This document shows, piece after piece, positions 13,001-28,000 of a stretch of 64,000 bases of DNA. How positions within the stretch are numbered: position 1 is the first letter of the stretch; the number at the start of each line of letters is the position of its first letter. The translations under genes were made by a program, and so were the position numbers. A model generated the notes under the pieces. That model ran no database searches, was not told where the DNA came from, and was given only the letters and a program-made list of their open reading frames with translations. The stretch is taken from positions 68,847,901-68,911,900 of the forward strand of contig CM037591.1 of NCBI GenBank assembly GCA_021018995.1. The letters are read 5' to 3'. This DNA is from Chloranthus sessilifolius. Taxonomy: Eukaryota; Streptophyta; Magnoliopsida; Chloranthales; Chloranthaceae.

Positions 13001-16000
13001 GCGTGGGCCAGGGCTTATTATCTGGGGGAGCGGGTAGTTTGCCAGTATTAGGGCTATCCCACCATACCTATGGATCCTCTTACAGATGTTTTAGATCCTG
13101 TGGGTAGCATTGAGGAGCTCACAGCAGCCCTCCTTCATAATGGGATCCCCATTAACTCCCTTCTCGTGCCCGGGGACTATCAGCTATGGCACGAGTCACT
13201 GCTATACTGGTTCCTTTTGTCACGTTTTGTCCCTAGCGTCAACTTCCTTGCTTTCGACGACCCGCACTCTCAGGTAATTCTCCCTTCTCTTTCAGATTAG
13301 TCCCCTTTTTGTTTCAATTCAGCCTTAGTTCCTAGTGAGCGAATCTCTTTTATTGTTCACAGTTTATGCAGGGAGACAACTTAGATGATGAAGGCGGGGC
13401 GGCGGCGGGTACTGTTGATGCTTCAGGGGCGGGTCCCTTAGGTGTTGGTCCTTCCGGTGCGGGTCCCTCAGGTGAGGGTTCTTCAGGTGCTGGCCCATCG
13501 GATACTTCTCATGTGGGTGCCCCACCCGTGGTCTGTGGGACCTTCAGACGCCTCGACGATAGCTTTCTCTTAGGTCTATGCGTCGACGTGGATAAGCAGC
13601 CACGCATCTCAACTGAAGCAGCCCAAGTCCCTCCTCCTGAGGTGGTTCCGGGGGTAAGCCTTCTCATATCATTCCTCCTTTGTCTTGGCTCCTTTGATAA
13701 ATGCATGTGTTTGTCACCAGTCCCTGCAACTGACATCCTTTCCTTTTAAATGTAGAACTTTGACTCGGTCATGAAATATGCTGCGTATTATCGCAACCTT
13801 GCTGAGCTCCGCGATGTGGAGGGGCTGAGTATTCTGCTGCTCAGTCTTTCTCACTCTTTCTCATGTGAGTGAAGATTTTTGATAGAATTTGATTCCAAAG
13901 ATAGTTACCATCATCCATAAAGGAGTTCATAATCAATGATAGGATGTAGTTGATATTCATGCTTAGTCCAATTGCACACTTTACCAAAATTGAGTTTTAA
14001 AACTATAAATTGCTTTGTATCACATAATTTAGATATTAGTTTTAGAAAGCATAAACTAGTGAGCTTTTGAGCTTTATCATTCCATTGAGAGAGTGAATAC
14101 AAATACTTCTAATTTTTTCTTTAAACATCTGGCTTACACTTAAATCTCATATCTTGATATTTTGAATCCATGACTGCCATTGTGTTATCTGTTGTTCTAG
14201 AACTGTTTATCATGACTATTGACACAATATGACAATAGTACTAGTGAAACCTGGAAATAAGAAGAGGCCACCTTTGGATAAGTCTGAGACATAAAAGTCA
14301 AAATCCCTTATATTTTACCTCTTGAACCCCTATTTGAAGCCTGCAACAAAAAGTTCTTTGTACCCATATTATCCATAACCGAATTCACATCCTAAAATTC
14401 TTGGTCTTTTACCCTTGTACTTTTGAGAATTTAAAACAAAGGAAAAATAAGATATTTGAAGGGTGTGAAAAGCTAAAAGAGGGGAATATTCTAAAACTGG
14501 GGTACCTCTGAAAAAGGAAAAAATATCTTAATGTGAAAAGTATGTGAAAATAAAAGAAAAAGATAAGCAAAAAGGCTTCCAATTTAAAAGAAATAAATCA
14601 AGAGAGTAAATAAGAAGGAAGAAAAGTGATATACATGATAAATTGGGAAGAAGTGCTCCAACTTTTTGGATCCTTACTGGAGAAAAAGAAAAAGATGAAG
14701 AAGAAAAGGTTAGAGTTGAACTGAATTCTTAGAAACTTTGAATCCTCTTACTCTTTCTTTGGACCCTTTAACCTAAGCCCCATTACAAGCCACTGAAAGA
14801 CCTCTTTGATCCAAGAATCACCAAAGTAAGAGCCTAATAGATATGCTTCTGATAAGTACTATTGGAATTCTGACAACACAAAAGTGGAATAAATGGATTA
14901 TCTTTCTATGAGATTTACATTTTTTAGTATTCTTGAATTATTCATCATATATATCATTTTGAAGGAACCCAACATCATCAACATCTTTTGAGAATGTATG
15001 CCATAGTGAGAATTGCATGAAAATGTCTTTTAAATCTGCAGTTTAGAAAAAATATAATGAATAGAATTTTATCATTGGACGCACACACTACACACTTTGC
15101 ATGAGTTGAGATTGTTGAGAATCTGAGAAAGGATAATAGATAGGATAGGAAGTAACATATGGATGGAATCATATTTTTGAAAAAGATTTGCAACCATGTA
15201 GTAATTGACTAGTGTATTATAGTGTTTTAAGAATAAAAAGTTTTGAAAAATCTAAAAAGATTCGAAGTTTGTAGGTATCTTCATTGGAAACCTTCAAGAG
15301 ACACAACTCCTCCACTAGGGTTCACCTAGGGGGCTTGTTACGTATGCTAGATGAAATCGTGCTCCTTACGAAAGTGACATTTATTTATTTAGTAGAATTC
15401 CATATGTTTCCATTGTTTATGAGGGACTAGCAAAACTCAAGTTGGGGGGTGTGATCAGTCACATATTTTATCACATTTGTACCCTCATTTGAGTGTTGAT
15501 CGTCCATAGTTGGATACTAACAACTTCTTGATCGTGGATAATTAGATCAACAGACAAAAGAGGAAGAAAAGATATAACTGTTTCAAAGAGGACTTTGAAA
15601 GCACAAGGATCAAAATCGTAGCTGAAACCTCAGTCCTACGAGCAAACGAAGATGAATCATAATCCTCACGATCTCCTCAAGCTACAGTCAAATTACAAAA
15701 AGAGACAATTGAAAGCTCAAGCCAAAGAGTGATGTGTGTGGTTACCAAAACTATATACTATCCATCTTTAAATACTTCTAAACCACAAAACCATCGGAAA
15801 TTTCGTCTCGACTCAAACCTCACCTTAGGTATACACTCTCCAAAACAAACACTCATGTGAAATGATTAATTTTTTGCACATATATGAGAGATCAATTCAA
15901 AGAGAAGTGATCTCACATAATAAAAGAAAAATAGAATTCAATGAATATAAATCTCATAGAAAGATACCGATCTATACCAAGCTTGCTACATCAATTACCA

Positions 16001-19000
16001 TAGATATTATAAATTTACTTCTACAAGGCAATTATCAATTGAATTTGAATCATGGAGTCATTTTAAGCTTATAATGGGGCTTAGGTTAAGGGTCTAAAAA
16101 GAAGGAAATTATGATGCAAAATGTTTCGGAGAAATCGGAAGGGAATCTAATAATAAACTTTTTTTTTTCAACACAATCTCTTCCTTCTTAACTTCTCATT
16201 ATTATTCAAAATTTTCTTCTTTTCTCCTTTTTTTATGCAACTTTCTTTTCTTTATTTTTTACACACCCTTTTCTTTTCAATATTTCAATCCCCAAATATC
16301 TCTACTACCCTTATTGAATACTTCCCACTTCACCTTATTCGCTTTCTTTCTACCAATACCTCCCTCAATCTCTTTTCATTCATCTTATCTCTCGTTCCTA
16401 ATTTATTAGAAATAAGAAGGTTAAGGCTAAATTTTGGAAATGGTGTAGGGTATATAGGTGAATATGGCTTGCCAAAGAAATAGAAAAATATTAAAAAGAC
16501 TCAAAAGGATACTAGAAAGGTAAAATCAATTTAGGTAGGTCATTTTAGCTCAAACGATCCAAAACTGACCTTCAATTATATCCTCAATCAATGGCAGTAT
16601 TAACTATTTGCTTTAAGTAAATCTATAACATGTTCTAGCAAAGTAGTACAATTTTGATTTCATACTTGGTCATAGGTCAAACACAAATACGTGAGATTAT
16701 CAACAACGAAATAGAAAGAATTATTATGTATCAAAGAAGCTCTGAGTTCATCTAATACTCTCTCAACAATGCAAAAAGGATCTAAAGCTCACCGGGATAA
16801 AGTCTCCACTAAAATTCTAAGGTTCACAATTCAAAAGCATCTATTAACTTCAAAATATCTAGCTTGGTAATATGCAAAATGTGTTATAAGCATGAATTTC
16901 ACAAAAAAATTATAGCATAAAAATAAATTTCCAAGTAAAATTTTTAGCACTCCTTAACTATTCTTAGTATCCAACTCTCTTGTTTCAATCACCAAAGTTT
17001 GAAAATCCTTTGAAAACATGCCGTTAAAAATTTATAAACAAGGTTTTAAGGGTCTCTAAACCTGAATTGAGCATTGTCCTCAATGTTAGAGACGTATATA
17101 ATTCAAAGCACACGAATAGAAATTATCTTGCAGTCCATTTCCACATGCAGCATTTTCCGACTTTTAGCATAATTTTAACCCCGAAAATGTTGGATTCCTG
17201 AATTTTCTATTTCACACAAAGTTATAGAAATTTCCGTCTTCTTTCTAATGCCGCAAAAATCACATCAATCAAATATCGGAGTAAAATGTTATGACAAAAA
17301 ATTGAGGCAGTGTCAATAAGACAGTCAAACTCGACCAGTCGAGAGTGCACAAATTTTATTTATTTATTTATTTTTTTTCTTAAGGAAAATTTAATAACAA
17401 CAAATCTAAAAAAATACAAAAAATAAATAAATTATCAAAGCTATAACAAAATAAAAAAAATTCTAACACTAAACCAAAACTATGACCTACTCCTACTACT
17501 CCTAGCCTACCTAGCCTAACTAAATCCATGTATATCTATCATGGGTTGCCTCCCAAGAAGCGCTAAGATTTCGGTCTAGGTCAGGTTACTCAACAAACTC
17601 ACGGGTAAACAATCTTGATCATCAAATTTTTCTTTACCCTTCTTTCGAATCATCGGGTTTAAAAGAGTTCAGTCGAGGAGCCATCTATTGGTAGTAGGCA
17701 AAATTTTCGTACTCCCCAACGCTTCTCCTTGTGTATTCCTCAACTCATGCGAGTGTCCTTTCATAACAACATTATCAACACTATTAATCATAGCACAATC
17801 CTCCTCATCGCTTGGGAACTTGGACGCATCAAACACATTTAATTTCATGTTCATATTTCTGAAAGGTACATCCATTACTTCAGTTCGACAGTTAATACAT
17901 GCATTGGCCATAGCCAAGAATGGACGGCCCAAAATAATTGTAATATGCCAACTTTCATTTGACATTGGTTCCATATCTAAGACCAAAAAATCTCCCGAGA
18001 AATAAAATTTAGCGACTGTGACTAAAACATCTTTAACAACCCCTCTAGGTTGTCTTTCCGACTGGTCTGCTAATTGCAAAGTCACCGATGTTGGTTTCAA
18101 ATCCCCTAAGCCTATACACGGAATAGGGGAGCAAGTTGACAATAGCTCGAAGGTCGAAGAGTGCCTTCTTAATGGTGTGCTCACCAATGACACAAGGAAC
18201 GGTGGGCATTCCCTGATCTTTTCACTTTTGTGGTGTATTATTATTCAAAACTGAGCTCACCCACTCGGTTAGAAAAACCTTTTTAAAAACATGAGGCGTA
18301 GACCTCCTTTTAATAGTGCAAAGGTCTTTGCATAGGCGGACATTTGTTTTATTGCATCAAGAAGCGATGAATTTATCATCAGTAGCTCGAATATTTCCAT
18401 TATTTCATCCATTCGTCTCTTGCTCTTATTAAACGGGAAAGATGTGTTCAATGCTTTTGGAAATGGAACCTTGGGCACAAAGTCTCATATGTAGCATCGG
18501 GCGCATCTTTTCGTAAAGTCCTCTTTCAAAGGCCCTTTCCTAGGCTCAATCCTTTCCTTGTTCTTATCTACTAATTCCTCATCCTCTTTGTTTTCATTTA
18601 ATGTCCGTTCCGACAAATCCGGCATAACCACCTTATTATCAACTTGCTTCCCAGTCTGAAGGGTAGTTATAGCATGGATTTTCTTAGGGTTGGAAGTTTT
18701 CCCCATCAAAACTTTAGTCCTCGAATTGTTCATCGGTTAACTAGGCAATAGACCCTTCTCTCTTCTATGAATTGCATTGCCTAGTTGCTCAATTTGGGTT
18801 ACTAGCTTAGCAATCGATTGTGTATTGGGATTGAAGGCTTTGGAGAGCCATCAATACTGTCTACTCAAAGTTTTGGCTCCTAGGAGGTCTAGTGAACTGT
18901 TTGCTGCTCGAAGGGCGGTAACGAAGCTTGTTGAAAACATGGCGGTTGTCGGTAAGTCGGCCCATATGGCTGATTTGTTGCCACCCCTTGGTTACGATTT

Positions 19001-22000
19001 CAAGACACATTGGGATGGTTCCTCCACACAGGATTATAAGTATTTGAAAATGTATTATCAGCCCGTTGGAAGGAATTCACAACATTAACGTGCTCTTGCA
19101 TAAAGTCGGGATATAAAGGTGCAGCTGGGCACTCAGGAACCGTATGAGTTATGCTTTGGCAAAGTGCGCAAGCCTCAATTGCATAAGAATTTTTCCATGG
19201 GGCAGCAGACATGAATTGATCCAACCTCCTAGTGAAGGCATCAACCTTGTTAGAGATATCTAGAGAAGCTTCCAATTCATACATACCTCCTCTAGAAGAG
19301 GTGATATTATGTGGAGGGATGTTTGGATCAAATCTTTTCAATGCATCATGTTGCATTGAATTCCCACTTAAGTCCTCAAGCAATTTTCCAGTATTCGTTT
19401 CGACATTGGTAAAAAAGTACCCCCACAAGAAGCACCGACGATATGCCGATTATGCTCACTCAACCCTTCATAGAAACTTTCCACAATTTGCCACTTGGGC
19501 AGATTATGATGTGGGCAATTGTGTAAGAGTTCGTTGAGTCATTCTCAGCTCTCATGAAATTGCTCGGTATTGATTTGGGCAAAGGTCATAATGCCCTTAC
19601 AAATCCCGTTTGTCTTACCAATAGGAAAGTATTTTTTTAAAAATTCTTGTTGCATACCGTCACAACTAGTAATGGAACCCGCTAGCAATGAATTAAGCCA
19701 CTATTTTGCCCTATCCTTAAGGGAGAACGGAAACAATATCAACTTTATGCTATCATCCGTAAGTGTCGTGAGTTTGAATGTAATCCAAACTTCCACGAAA
19801 TGAGCCAAGTATTTATAAGGATCGTCAGTATGAAGCCCATGAAATTGTGAAAGCATCTGGTTGATTTTGGGCTTAATCTCGATTTGTTGATTGCCATCTC
19901 CCGTGAAAGCCGACAATCATATACAAGAGGGTGAAGTATATGCCGTAGGAGTGTAATACTCCTGAAGGGTATTGATCTCTTGCTCAGCCATATTTACAGT
20001 TTCTTCGAAAAGAGGAGAAAGTTTTGGTCGATTCAAACACATAATAACATGATTGCACCTAAGGGAATTTCAAGGTCAAGATACGCTATATTAGGGAATA
20101 ATGATATCCGACTATGCATAAATCACAAACAAAATTTCAAGACAACTACAAATCCAAATCTAAGAGTTGAGCACGTACTTGAAAGTCTTGAAAAGAATCC
20201 CGTGAAGCCGATCGGTGCGTGAAGCCATTCTCCTCAAATCTGATAAAAAAATAAAAATAAAACTCACATTAAAAACATAAATAAAACTAAACTAAACTAC
20301 ACTAAAAGACAAATAAATCAAACAGTCTTTAACCGTAATCTCCGACAGTGGCGCAAAAAACTTGATCCTTAAAATATTAAAACCTTGCAAGCGCACAAGT
20401 GTTGTAATAGTGGTGAGCTATTAAGGGTTGTCAAACCCAAGGGATTACTTGCAAAAACTATCTAACCTATTTATCTTAGATGAAAAGTTTAGTTTTTAAA
20501 ATTAAAAAGGAAACTATGAAGTTGCAATAGAAATAGATTTTCAAAGCAAAAGAGAAAACAATTTAGGGCCTGTCTTCATCTCAGATTCATATTAATTCGC
20601 AATCCTATTTCCATTCTAATTTGAATTTTGAGTAATGACCTTCTCTCCGCTACAAGCTAAAGTAAGGTAAAAGATTAAAACACACTAGCCACTTCCTCAA
20701 TCTATATTAATGATTGTGGTACTAATTGCATCGTTATGACCCTTCATTGGGTCGGGTCACAACACGCGAGCAGTATCTGCAGATAAAATAATGAATAGTA
20801 AAATACAACATCGCACAACATTAAGTGATTCATCACCGTTGGACAGAAGTAATCTCTTAAATTGTGATGTCAATGTTAACTACACATGTTCATTGAATTT
20901 GTAACTCCATCTTGGACAAAAATAAACCTCACTATGAAAACCATGGCTGTTACAGCTTGGATTTCCTAACCGCGAAACCCGAATCGTCGGATCGACGCTA
21001 AGATCGATGCCCGAACGGAACACTTGGAACATCCACATGCAAAGCGGAAATAAAGCGAAAACCATAGCTAAACAGATATAGTCATCATAGACAAAAAATA
21101 AATCTCCAATTCTATAATCTCAAAAGCTCAAAATAACAGTACTAGTCCTATGTAAAAACTCATGGGAAGAAGAACCGAGAAGAACCACCGGTGATGGCCG
21201 ACCATCACTGAAACATGGTTCGCAAAAGAATAGTACACCCACCCAATGTATATCCATAATCCTTACATCGCCAAAAATATATCCAAAACTCATACTTTAA
21301 TCATCCAACAAAGCCAGACCTACCCGCGTTTTGCATAAAGAAAACAATCCTCAGGATGAGGCTCGGAGTCCTCATCTAGAGGCACTGTGACAGCCCAGAT
21401 TTCAGCACCTCGAAACCCGCATCGTCAATGAGCTGGCGCTAAGGCCGAGCCCAACGCATTGCACAGCCTCACATGGCACATCGGAAAAAAAGTAGAACCA
21501 TGCTACCTAACCATCATAGCAAACTAAAGAACTAGAACTATCATTCAAAAGCTCAAAATGACGATTCTAATTTCATACGAATATCTATGGAAAGAGAACA
21601 GACAAAAATCACCGGTAACGACCATTCCTTACTGAAACATGGTTCACCAAAAAAAATTAAATTATAATTATCGTCCAAAATCAGTATTCTTCACATCATC
21701 TCAAAATACTACTCTCTCAACCTAAGGCCAACTATGTTTGGCATCGTACAAAGAAAACATTACTCAGGGGAAAGTTCTTCTAGATCCTCACCAGGTGACA
21801 ACTCATGATCCTCCCTCTCCAAGATCTTTGTTCCAATGCCTTCACCTGAACCTGTGACATTTAGTCGAGGAATGAGCTTCATCCAAGCTTAGTAGGGAAA
21901 AACTCATAGCATTCTTATCTAACATCAACGTATATCTTATGGCATAATGAAACAAAATTTTTCAGAACATATGCACAGTGTGATAATCATGATATGAAAG

Positions 22001-25000
22001 GCACATACAACACTTGTTTGAAATTCATAACACATGCTCCCATTTTATTCTAACATATGAAGAGAAAACTTAAAGTGCTTTACTTAAAGTATTAGAGTGA
22101 GAAACTATAGCTTGAAGCCCCTGATAGAATACCTACCATCGTCGCTCATATGAATCCCTTTTCATATATATCCAAGGTCCCAAAAAAGTGGACACTTGGC
22201 CGAACATAATTATTGTTATACGGTAGGACTCACAAAATATAGCACAAAGGTGTACGGATTGGTCGTCGTACCGGTCGGGTATTCACATAGAACCTTAAAT
22301 CGAGGTGCATGCATGTAGCTTATCGCCGTGTAAAGTGATAATTATAGCTTATATCAAAGGTCGGAACGAAATGTGAAGATCACACATACATACAGAAATC
22401 GGAATGAATCTCGAAAGATTCCATAATACGTGCACAATTCAGAAATATAATGATACACATGCCTTTTCAAATTGAAGTTATAAACGAAATTCACAAGATT
22501 GAATCTAAATTTGCATCATAACATAACACATATGCTAATATAGTAAATGCACACGATATCAAGTGTTCCCTACCTCAAAATCTTAACCCACACGCGGTCA
22601 ATCTGTCGTTTGGGCTTGTCCTTCGTCACACAACGCCAGGTCACCTAAACATATAAAATCCATGGTTCACACATTAGAACTATGTTAAACACACTCTGAC
22701 AACTTCCCTCAAAATCTCACAGTCAAAACTTAATAAAATTCTGAATCTGACAATTTCGATCGATCGAATCCCTATTTTGATCGATCGAAACCCATTTTCG
22801 ATCAATCCAATCTCATTTCTATCGGTCGAACTCTTTAAAGCATATTTCCCTCTTAGTTCGATCGAACGATTCTGCCTTTTCGATCGAACGAACACAAATT
22901 CGATCAATCGAAAATAATTTCGATCGGTCGAATCCTCACAGAGCCAAATGACTACAACATAGTTCGATCGAACGAATCCTAATTTGATTGATTGAATGCA
23001 CGCAATTCGATCAATCAACAATGTTTCGATCAGTTGAATCCCTTAGAAACTAAATAACAATCTGCACAGTTTGATCGAACGAATTTTAATTCGATTGATC
23101 GAAAATAATTTCGATTGGTGAATCCCCACAACAGACTTTTCCAAATCTCTGTTCTATACGTTTCGATCGATCAAGTATAGAATTCGATTGATCGAAACAC
23201 ATTTCTTCCATCTCCAGTCCATTTCGATCGATCAAACTAAATTTCGATCGGTGGAAATGAATAGATTTCATCCGTTCTTAGGTTTTCACATTCGTTCTCT
23301 TCCCTTTCTTATATCAACCCATTTTCTTATGATTTTGTGATTCAAAATTAAATAAAAACCACAAATAACGCAGATTCCAAAGTCTATCCCTAATTTCATG
23401 CCTTGATTTCCTCTAAATCCTCAGTCCTTGCTTCTAGATCGGACAAGGGTTCAGCGAGTGAACAACGACTTGATCGTCGCTCCAAACCCTTACCAGCAAG
23501 CCTCGAGAACAAATTGATCATGTGGTCAATTCACATTCAATGCTCATTTCACCCTCTCTCCTCTTAACTCCAAATCATAAGCAGTAAAAGGGTATTGAAT
23601 GCAAACCATTTAATGGTATTTATTTCCCCTTTAACTAAGCCCTAGGCTTAGGTGTAAGACAGCTACACCAAGGTTGGTGTACTATGTTCACTAACTCATA
23701 ATCTAACCTACCTATACGAAATCCGATCTGTTGGATTTGATCTATAGACATTACATAGACCATCGGCACGATCCTCGATGTACGGATCGTCAGGCATGCA
23801 TACCGAGGCGTACAGTTCCTAGATCAAAACTCAGAGACATTACATTCTCCCCACGTTAGGAATTTTCATCCTCGAAAATTGTTCAAACATGCGATTAGGC
23901 ACCATACATGGCTAAAGAAGAAGGATGGCCTCGTAAGGCACCACACATGGCTAAACAAACCTTTTCGTTACAAAATCTCATCACCCACACGCAATCCACA
24001 CACAATAAATTCTAGTTAATGCCAATCAAACATATGCTTAAACATCAAAGATTAGCATATCAAAATTTAGATCGTTGTGGAAACCATGCCACCATAGTTA
24101 TAACAAAAAGTAAACGTGGCAACCATGCCACCGTAGTTAAAATTTTATACATACCCACCAAAGATTAAATATTAAAATAAAATCTCTTAAGCTAAGAAAA
24201 GTCTTTGTTTGAAACTCGTCACTCGTCCGCCCCTCCCGTCGCTCCAGCAAGATCCGCCGCTCCAGTAGGATCTGCCACATCCTCAGTCTCCTCCTCGGCG
24301 TGATCCCCACCGACCGTCTCGTCAGGCCATAGGTCCTCTGTAGCAGTGCCGGACATAGAAGCACCGAATACCCGTGCACGCATGGCCGCCATCCTCTGAG
24401 CGTAGTTGGTAGGGTACAAGGCATGCAAAACATCCTCCACGAGCTGCTCGTAGTAATTGAGGCGTTGTTTGAGCTGCCGATTACTCTCCTGGATGAGAGC
24501 AGCCAACGCCTCATTGGTGATCGGAGCTGCTTGATGGTCGGGTGATATCGGTATGTCAGCAAACTGATGTACTAGAGGGATGACCTCGGGTTGCTCTTAT
24601 AGAAGCATATTGGGTGTAGGTTGATATGGTTGTGGCGCACCTTGTGCAGGCTCTTCCTGAGGTTGAGGAGGAATAGGTGGTACTTGAAGAGCTGGCTGAA
24701 GGTGTGGTTTCAGCCGATTGAAGGTTTTCCTCAAATGCTTGAAGGTATAGGAGATCTCGATATCGGAGGCTTTAGGCTCCCTCGAAGAAACCTTAGGCAT
24801 CGAAGTTGCGGAAAACTCATCAAACATCGTGGAGATAAAGCTTGTGTAAGAAATATAATCCTCGGGCTTCTCTACCCCTGCCAACAATTTCTTCCTCCCA
24901 TGTTTGATTCCCTCAAAAACTACGGCAGCCGCATCAAACCATTTGCCCTCAAAAGCGGCAAATAACGCCTCCATCAACACCCCTAATCTCTCGGTTTTAT

Positions 25001-28000
25001 GGTGGATCGGGTACAGGTTGCACTTGAAGATCGTATTGAGCATCCACATATAGCTCAATAGATCCGCTTGTTTGATCGCTCTACCAGGTGCAACTCGCCC
25101 TCGAGTCATTCTCTCCGCTACGTAGAGATGGGTCAAATTTGGAGGATTTGGGTGCAACAAATTAATTCCCAGACCGTAGGCTTCAAAACATTCCAAGGCC
25201 TTACAGGCCATCGCATGGGTAAAAACATATGTCTTCCCATCGATCTTTATGCAGATGGTGGTTGTAGGATTAGGACCATCAAACATGTTTTGATAAAATA
25301 AGCGCATGAGGCACGGATAATAGTATGGATGAATGGGTTTAAAAATATTATCCAAACCGACTTTATCCAAATAGTCAAGTGCCCAAGCATCAATGTCGGG
25401 CACATTGGGCGTCTCGAAAAGCGCTGGATCAATGGTGTACTCATAAGCAAAGCCTTTCTCGGCCCACCATTCATTTGGTCGGTCTGGTTGGGGCGCTTGA
25501 GAAGGAGCTGGTTACTCGACAGTGGTTTGCGGTGGTTCGGTGGTGGTTGTGAAGAACCCATGGCGGGTTTGGGTTGCGAAGAACCTGCTACCGTCGTAGG
25601 CTTCTTTGACGTAGGGGTTTTAGAAGCTAATCTAGTTTTTGGAGGCATGGTCAAATCTTAAAATAGGGTTTCTACTTAAATCCCAAAAATCATAGCTCAA
25701 AATAAGAAATTAAGAACTCAAATTTAGGGATTTACCAGTTGGATAAGATTTAGACTTGATCCTTTGGAGAATCCACGCATAATCAATCGGTCGTTTGATC
25801 CCCCAAGACGAAAACCCTCGAAAGCCCTAACGTAACCCCTAATCCTTTCAAAAATTTTGAACTTAAAAATGCAGTTTATATATATACGTGAAATTCGATC
25901 GATCGAATTGATTTCGATCGATCGAAATCCACTTTATAAAGAATACTCCACGATTTCTATTGATCAAAAAAAATTTCGATCGGTTGAAATTGGCTTTGTA
26001 TACAATTGGACCCCACATTTCAATCGGACGAATTTGAATTCGATCGATCGAGATTCAAAATTTGATCGATCGAAATTTTTTTGATTGGTCGAACTTCTCA
26101 GGCTCCCCAGATTTTTTGATCGAACGAAATAAATTTTGTTCGGTCAAAAGCAAAATTCGATTGATCGAAAATGAATTCAATCGAACGAATTTAACAGGTC
26201 TTCACTTAGAAACTGTCCATTTTCTACCAGGACATTTCGATCAGTCGAAATCATATTCGATCGATCGAAATTATTAGAAAACACTTCATTGTTATATTTT
26301 TGAGTTTTCTTTCAAAAATTTGAGCTTTAAACATTAAATTCACCCATCTCATTCATCATTCAAATTATTTACATATACTTGGGTCACAATGGACCATTAC
26401 AAAATTCTTTCCCCTTCTAGGTCACAAAAATAAGGAAGGATATTGGGTGTGAATCTCGGCTTTGCGTTCCCATGTCGCCTCCTCTCTAGAGTGATTCTTC
26501 CATTGAACCAACACCAAGGGAATCCGTTTTGTGCATAGCACTTGTTGGGTTTGGTCTAAAATTTGCATGGGTTCTTCAATGACCGTCAGAACCCTATAGA
26601 CTTCAACTGGTGGCATATTGAGGATATGAGTTGGGTCTCGCACGTACTTTCGTAACATAGAAATGTAAAATACGTTGTGCAGTCGATCCAGCTGTGGGGG
26701 TAATGCAACCCTATATGCAACTTCACCCACTCTCCCTAATACCTCGAACGGTCCAATATAGCGAGGACATCACACCCTTCATTGGAGATATCTTCATGAA
26801 CACGTGATCCCCCACTTGAAAATCCCTGGTCGATCGTTTAATATCTGCATAGCTCTTTTTCCGACTTTGTGCCATCTTGATTCTTTCTTGTATAAGACGA
26901 ACGGTCTCAGCATTTTTCTTATGACTTTTAGTCCTAACACAAATTTGTCGCCTGTTTCCTCCCAGTTGATCGGAGACCTACACCTCCGTCCATACAGTGC
27001 TTCGTACGAAGCCATCCCAATGCTCTGCTGGAAGCTATTGTTATACACAAATTCTATCAATGGAAGATGTTGATCCCACGATCCTTGAAAATTATTCATG
27101 CACGCTCAAAGCATATTTTCAATAATCTGATTGACTCTCTCTGTCTGATCATCAGTCTGAGGATGGAATGCGGAATTGAAGTCCAATCTCGTGCCCATAC
27201 CTTATTGAAATCTTTGTCAGAATATTGATGTGTACAATGGGTCACGATCGGACACAATGCTTGCAGGAATACCGTGCAGTCGGACAATTTCTTTCATATA
27301 CAAATCCGCCAACTTGCTTGCAGTGTATGTTGTGTTATAGGGAAAAAAGTGTGCTGACTTCGTCAGTCGATCCACTATGACTCATATGGCATTGTGGCGT
27401 CTCAACGTTCTCGATAATCCCACAATGAAGTCCATAGAGATAGACTCCCATTTCTATTTTGGTATTGGTAGAGGTTGCAATAGGCCGGCTGTGTTTCTGT
27501 GATCCACCTTTACTTGTTGACACACCAAGCATTTAGAGACATACTCAACAATGTCTTTCTTCAAATCTCTCCACCAATAAGTCTTTCACAAATCCTAATA
27601 CATCTTAGTACCACTAGGATGAATGGCGTACTTAAACTTGTGGGCTTCGTCCAATATGGTCTGCCTCAGCTCAGCATCAACAGGTATGCATAACCTTCCA
27701 CGGAATAGCAATGATCCATCCTCTTTGATGCAAAAAATTTACACTGTCACCGGCAGTCACCATTTGCCTAATCTTTAGGAGCTCTGCGTCTTTCATCTAT
27801 AGTTCATAAATGCGATAAAAAATAGTTGGTCTAATCGTGAGATTTTCTAATAGTACCCCAGTATCCTTGACCTCTATATTCTTATCATATAAAGAGAGGT
27901 CTTTCAGTAGTTTCCATCATCGAAGTCCCGTAATGAGACTAGCCAACTGGGCGGCATTCTTCCTACTCAACGTGTTAGCCACGACATTTGCTTTACCTGG

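Noticed and set aside
22750..23270. CRISPR-like array (short repeats with unique filler)
   Set aside because: Repeats are degenerate, 12-14 bases, irregularly spaced, palindromic and inside plant LTRs; no cas genes.
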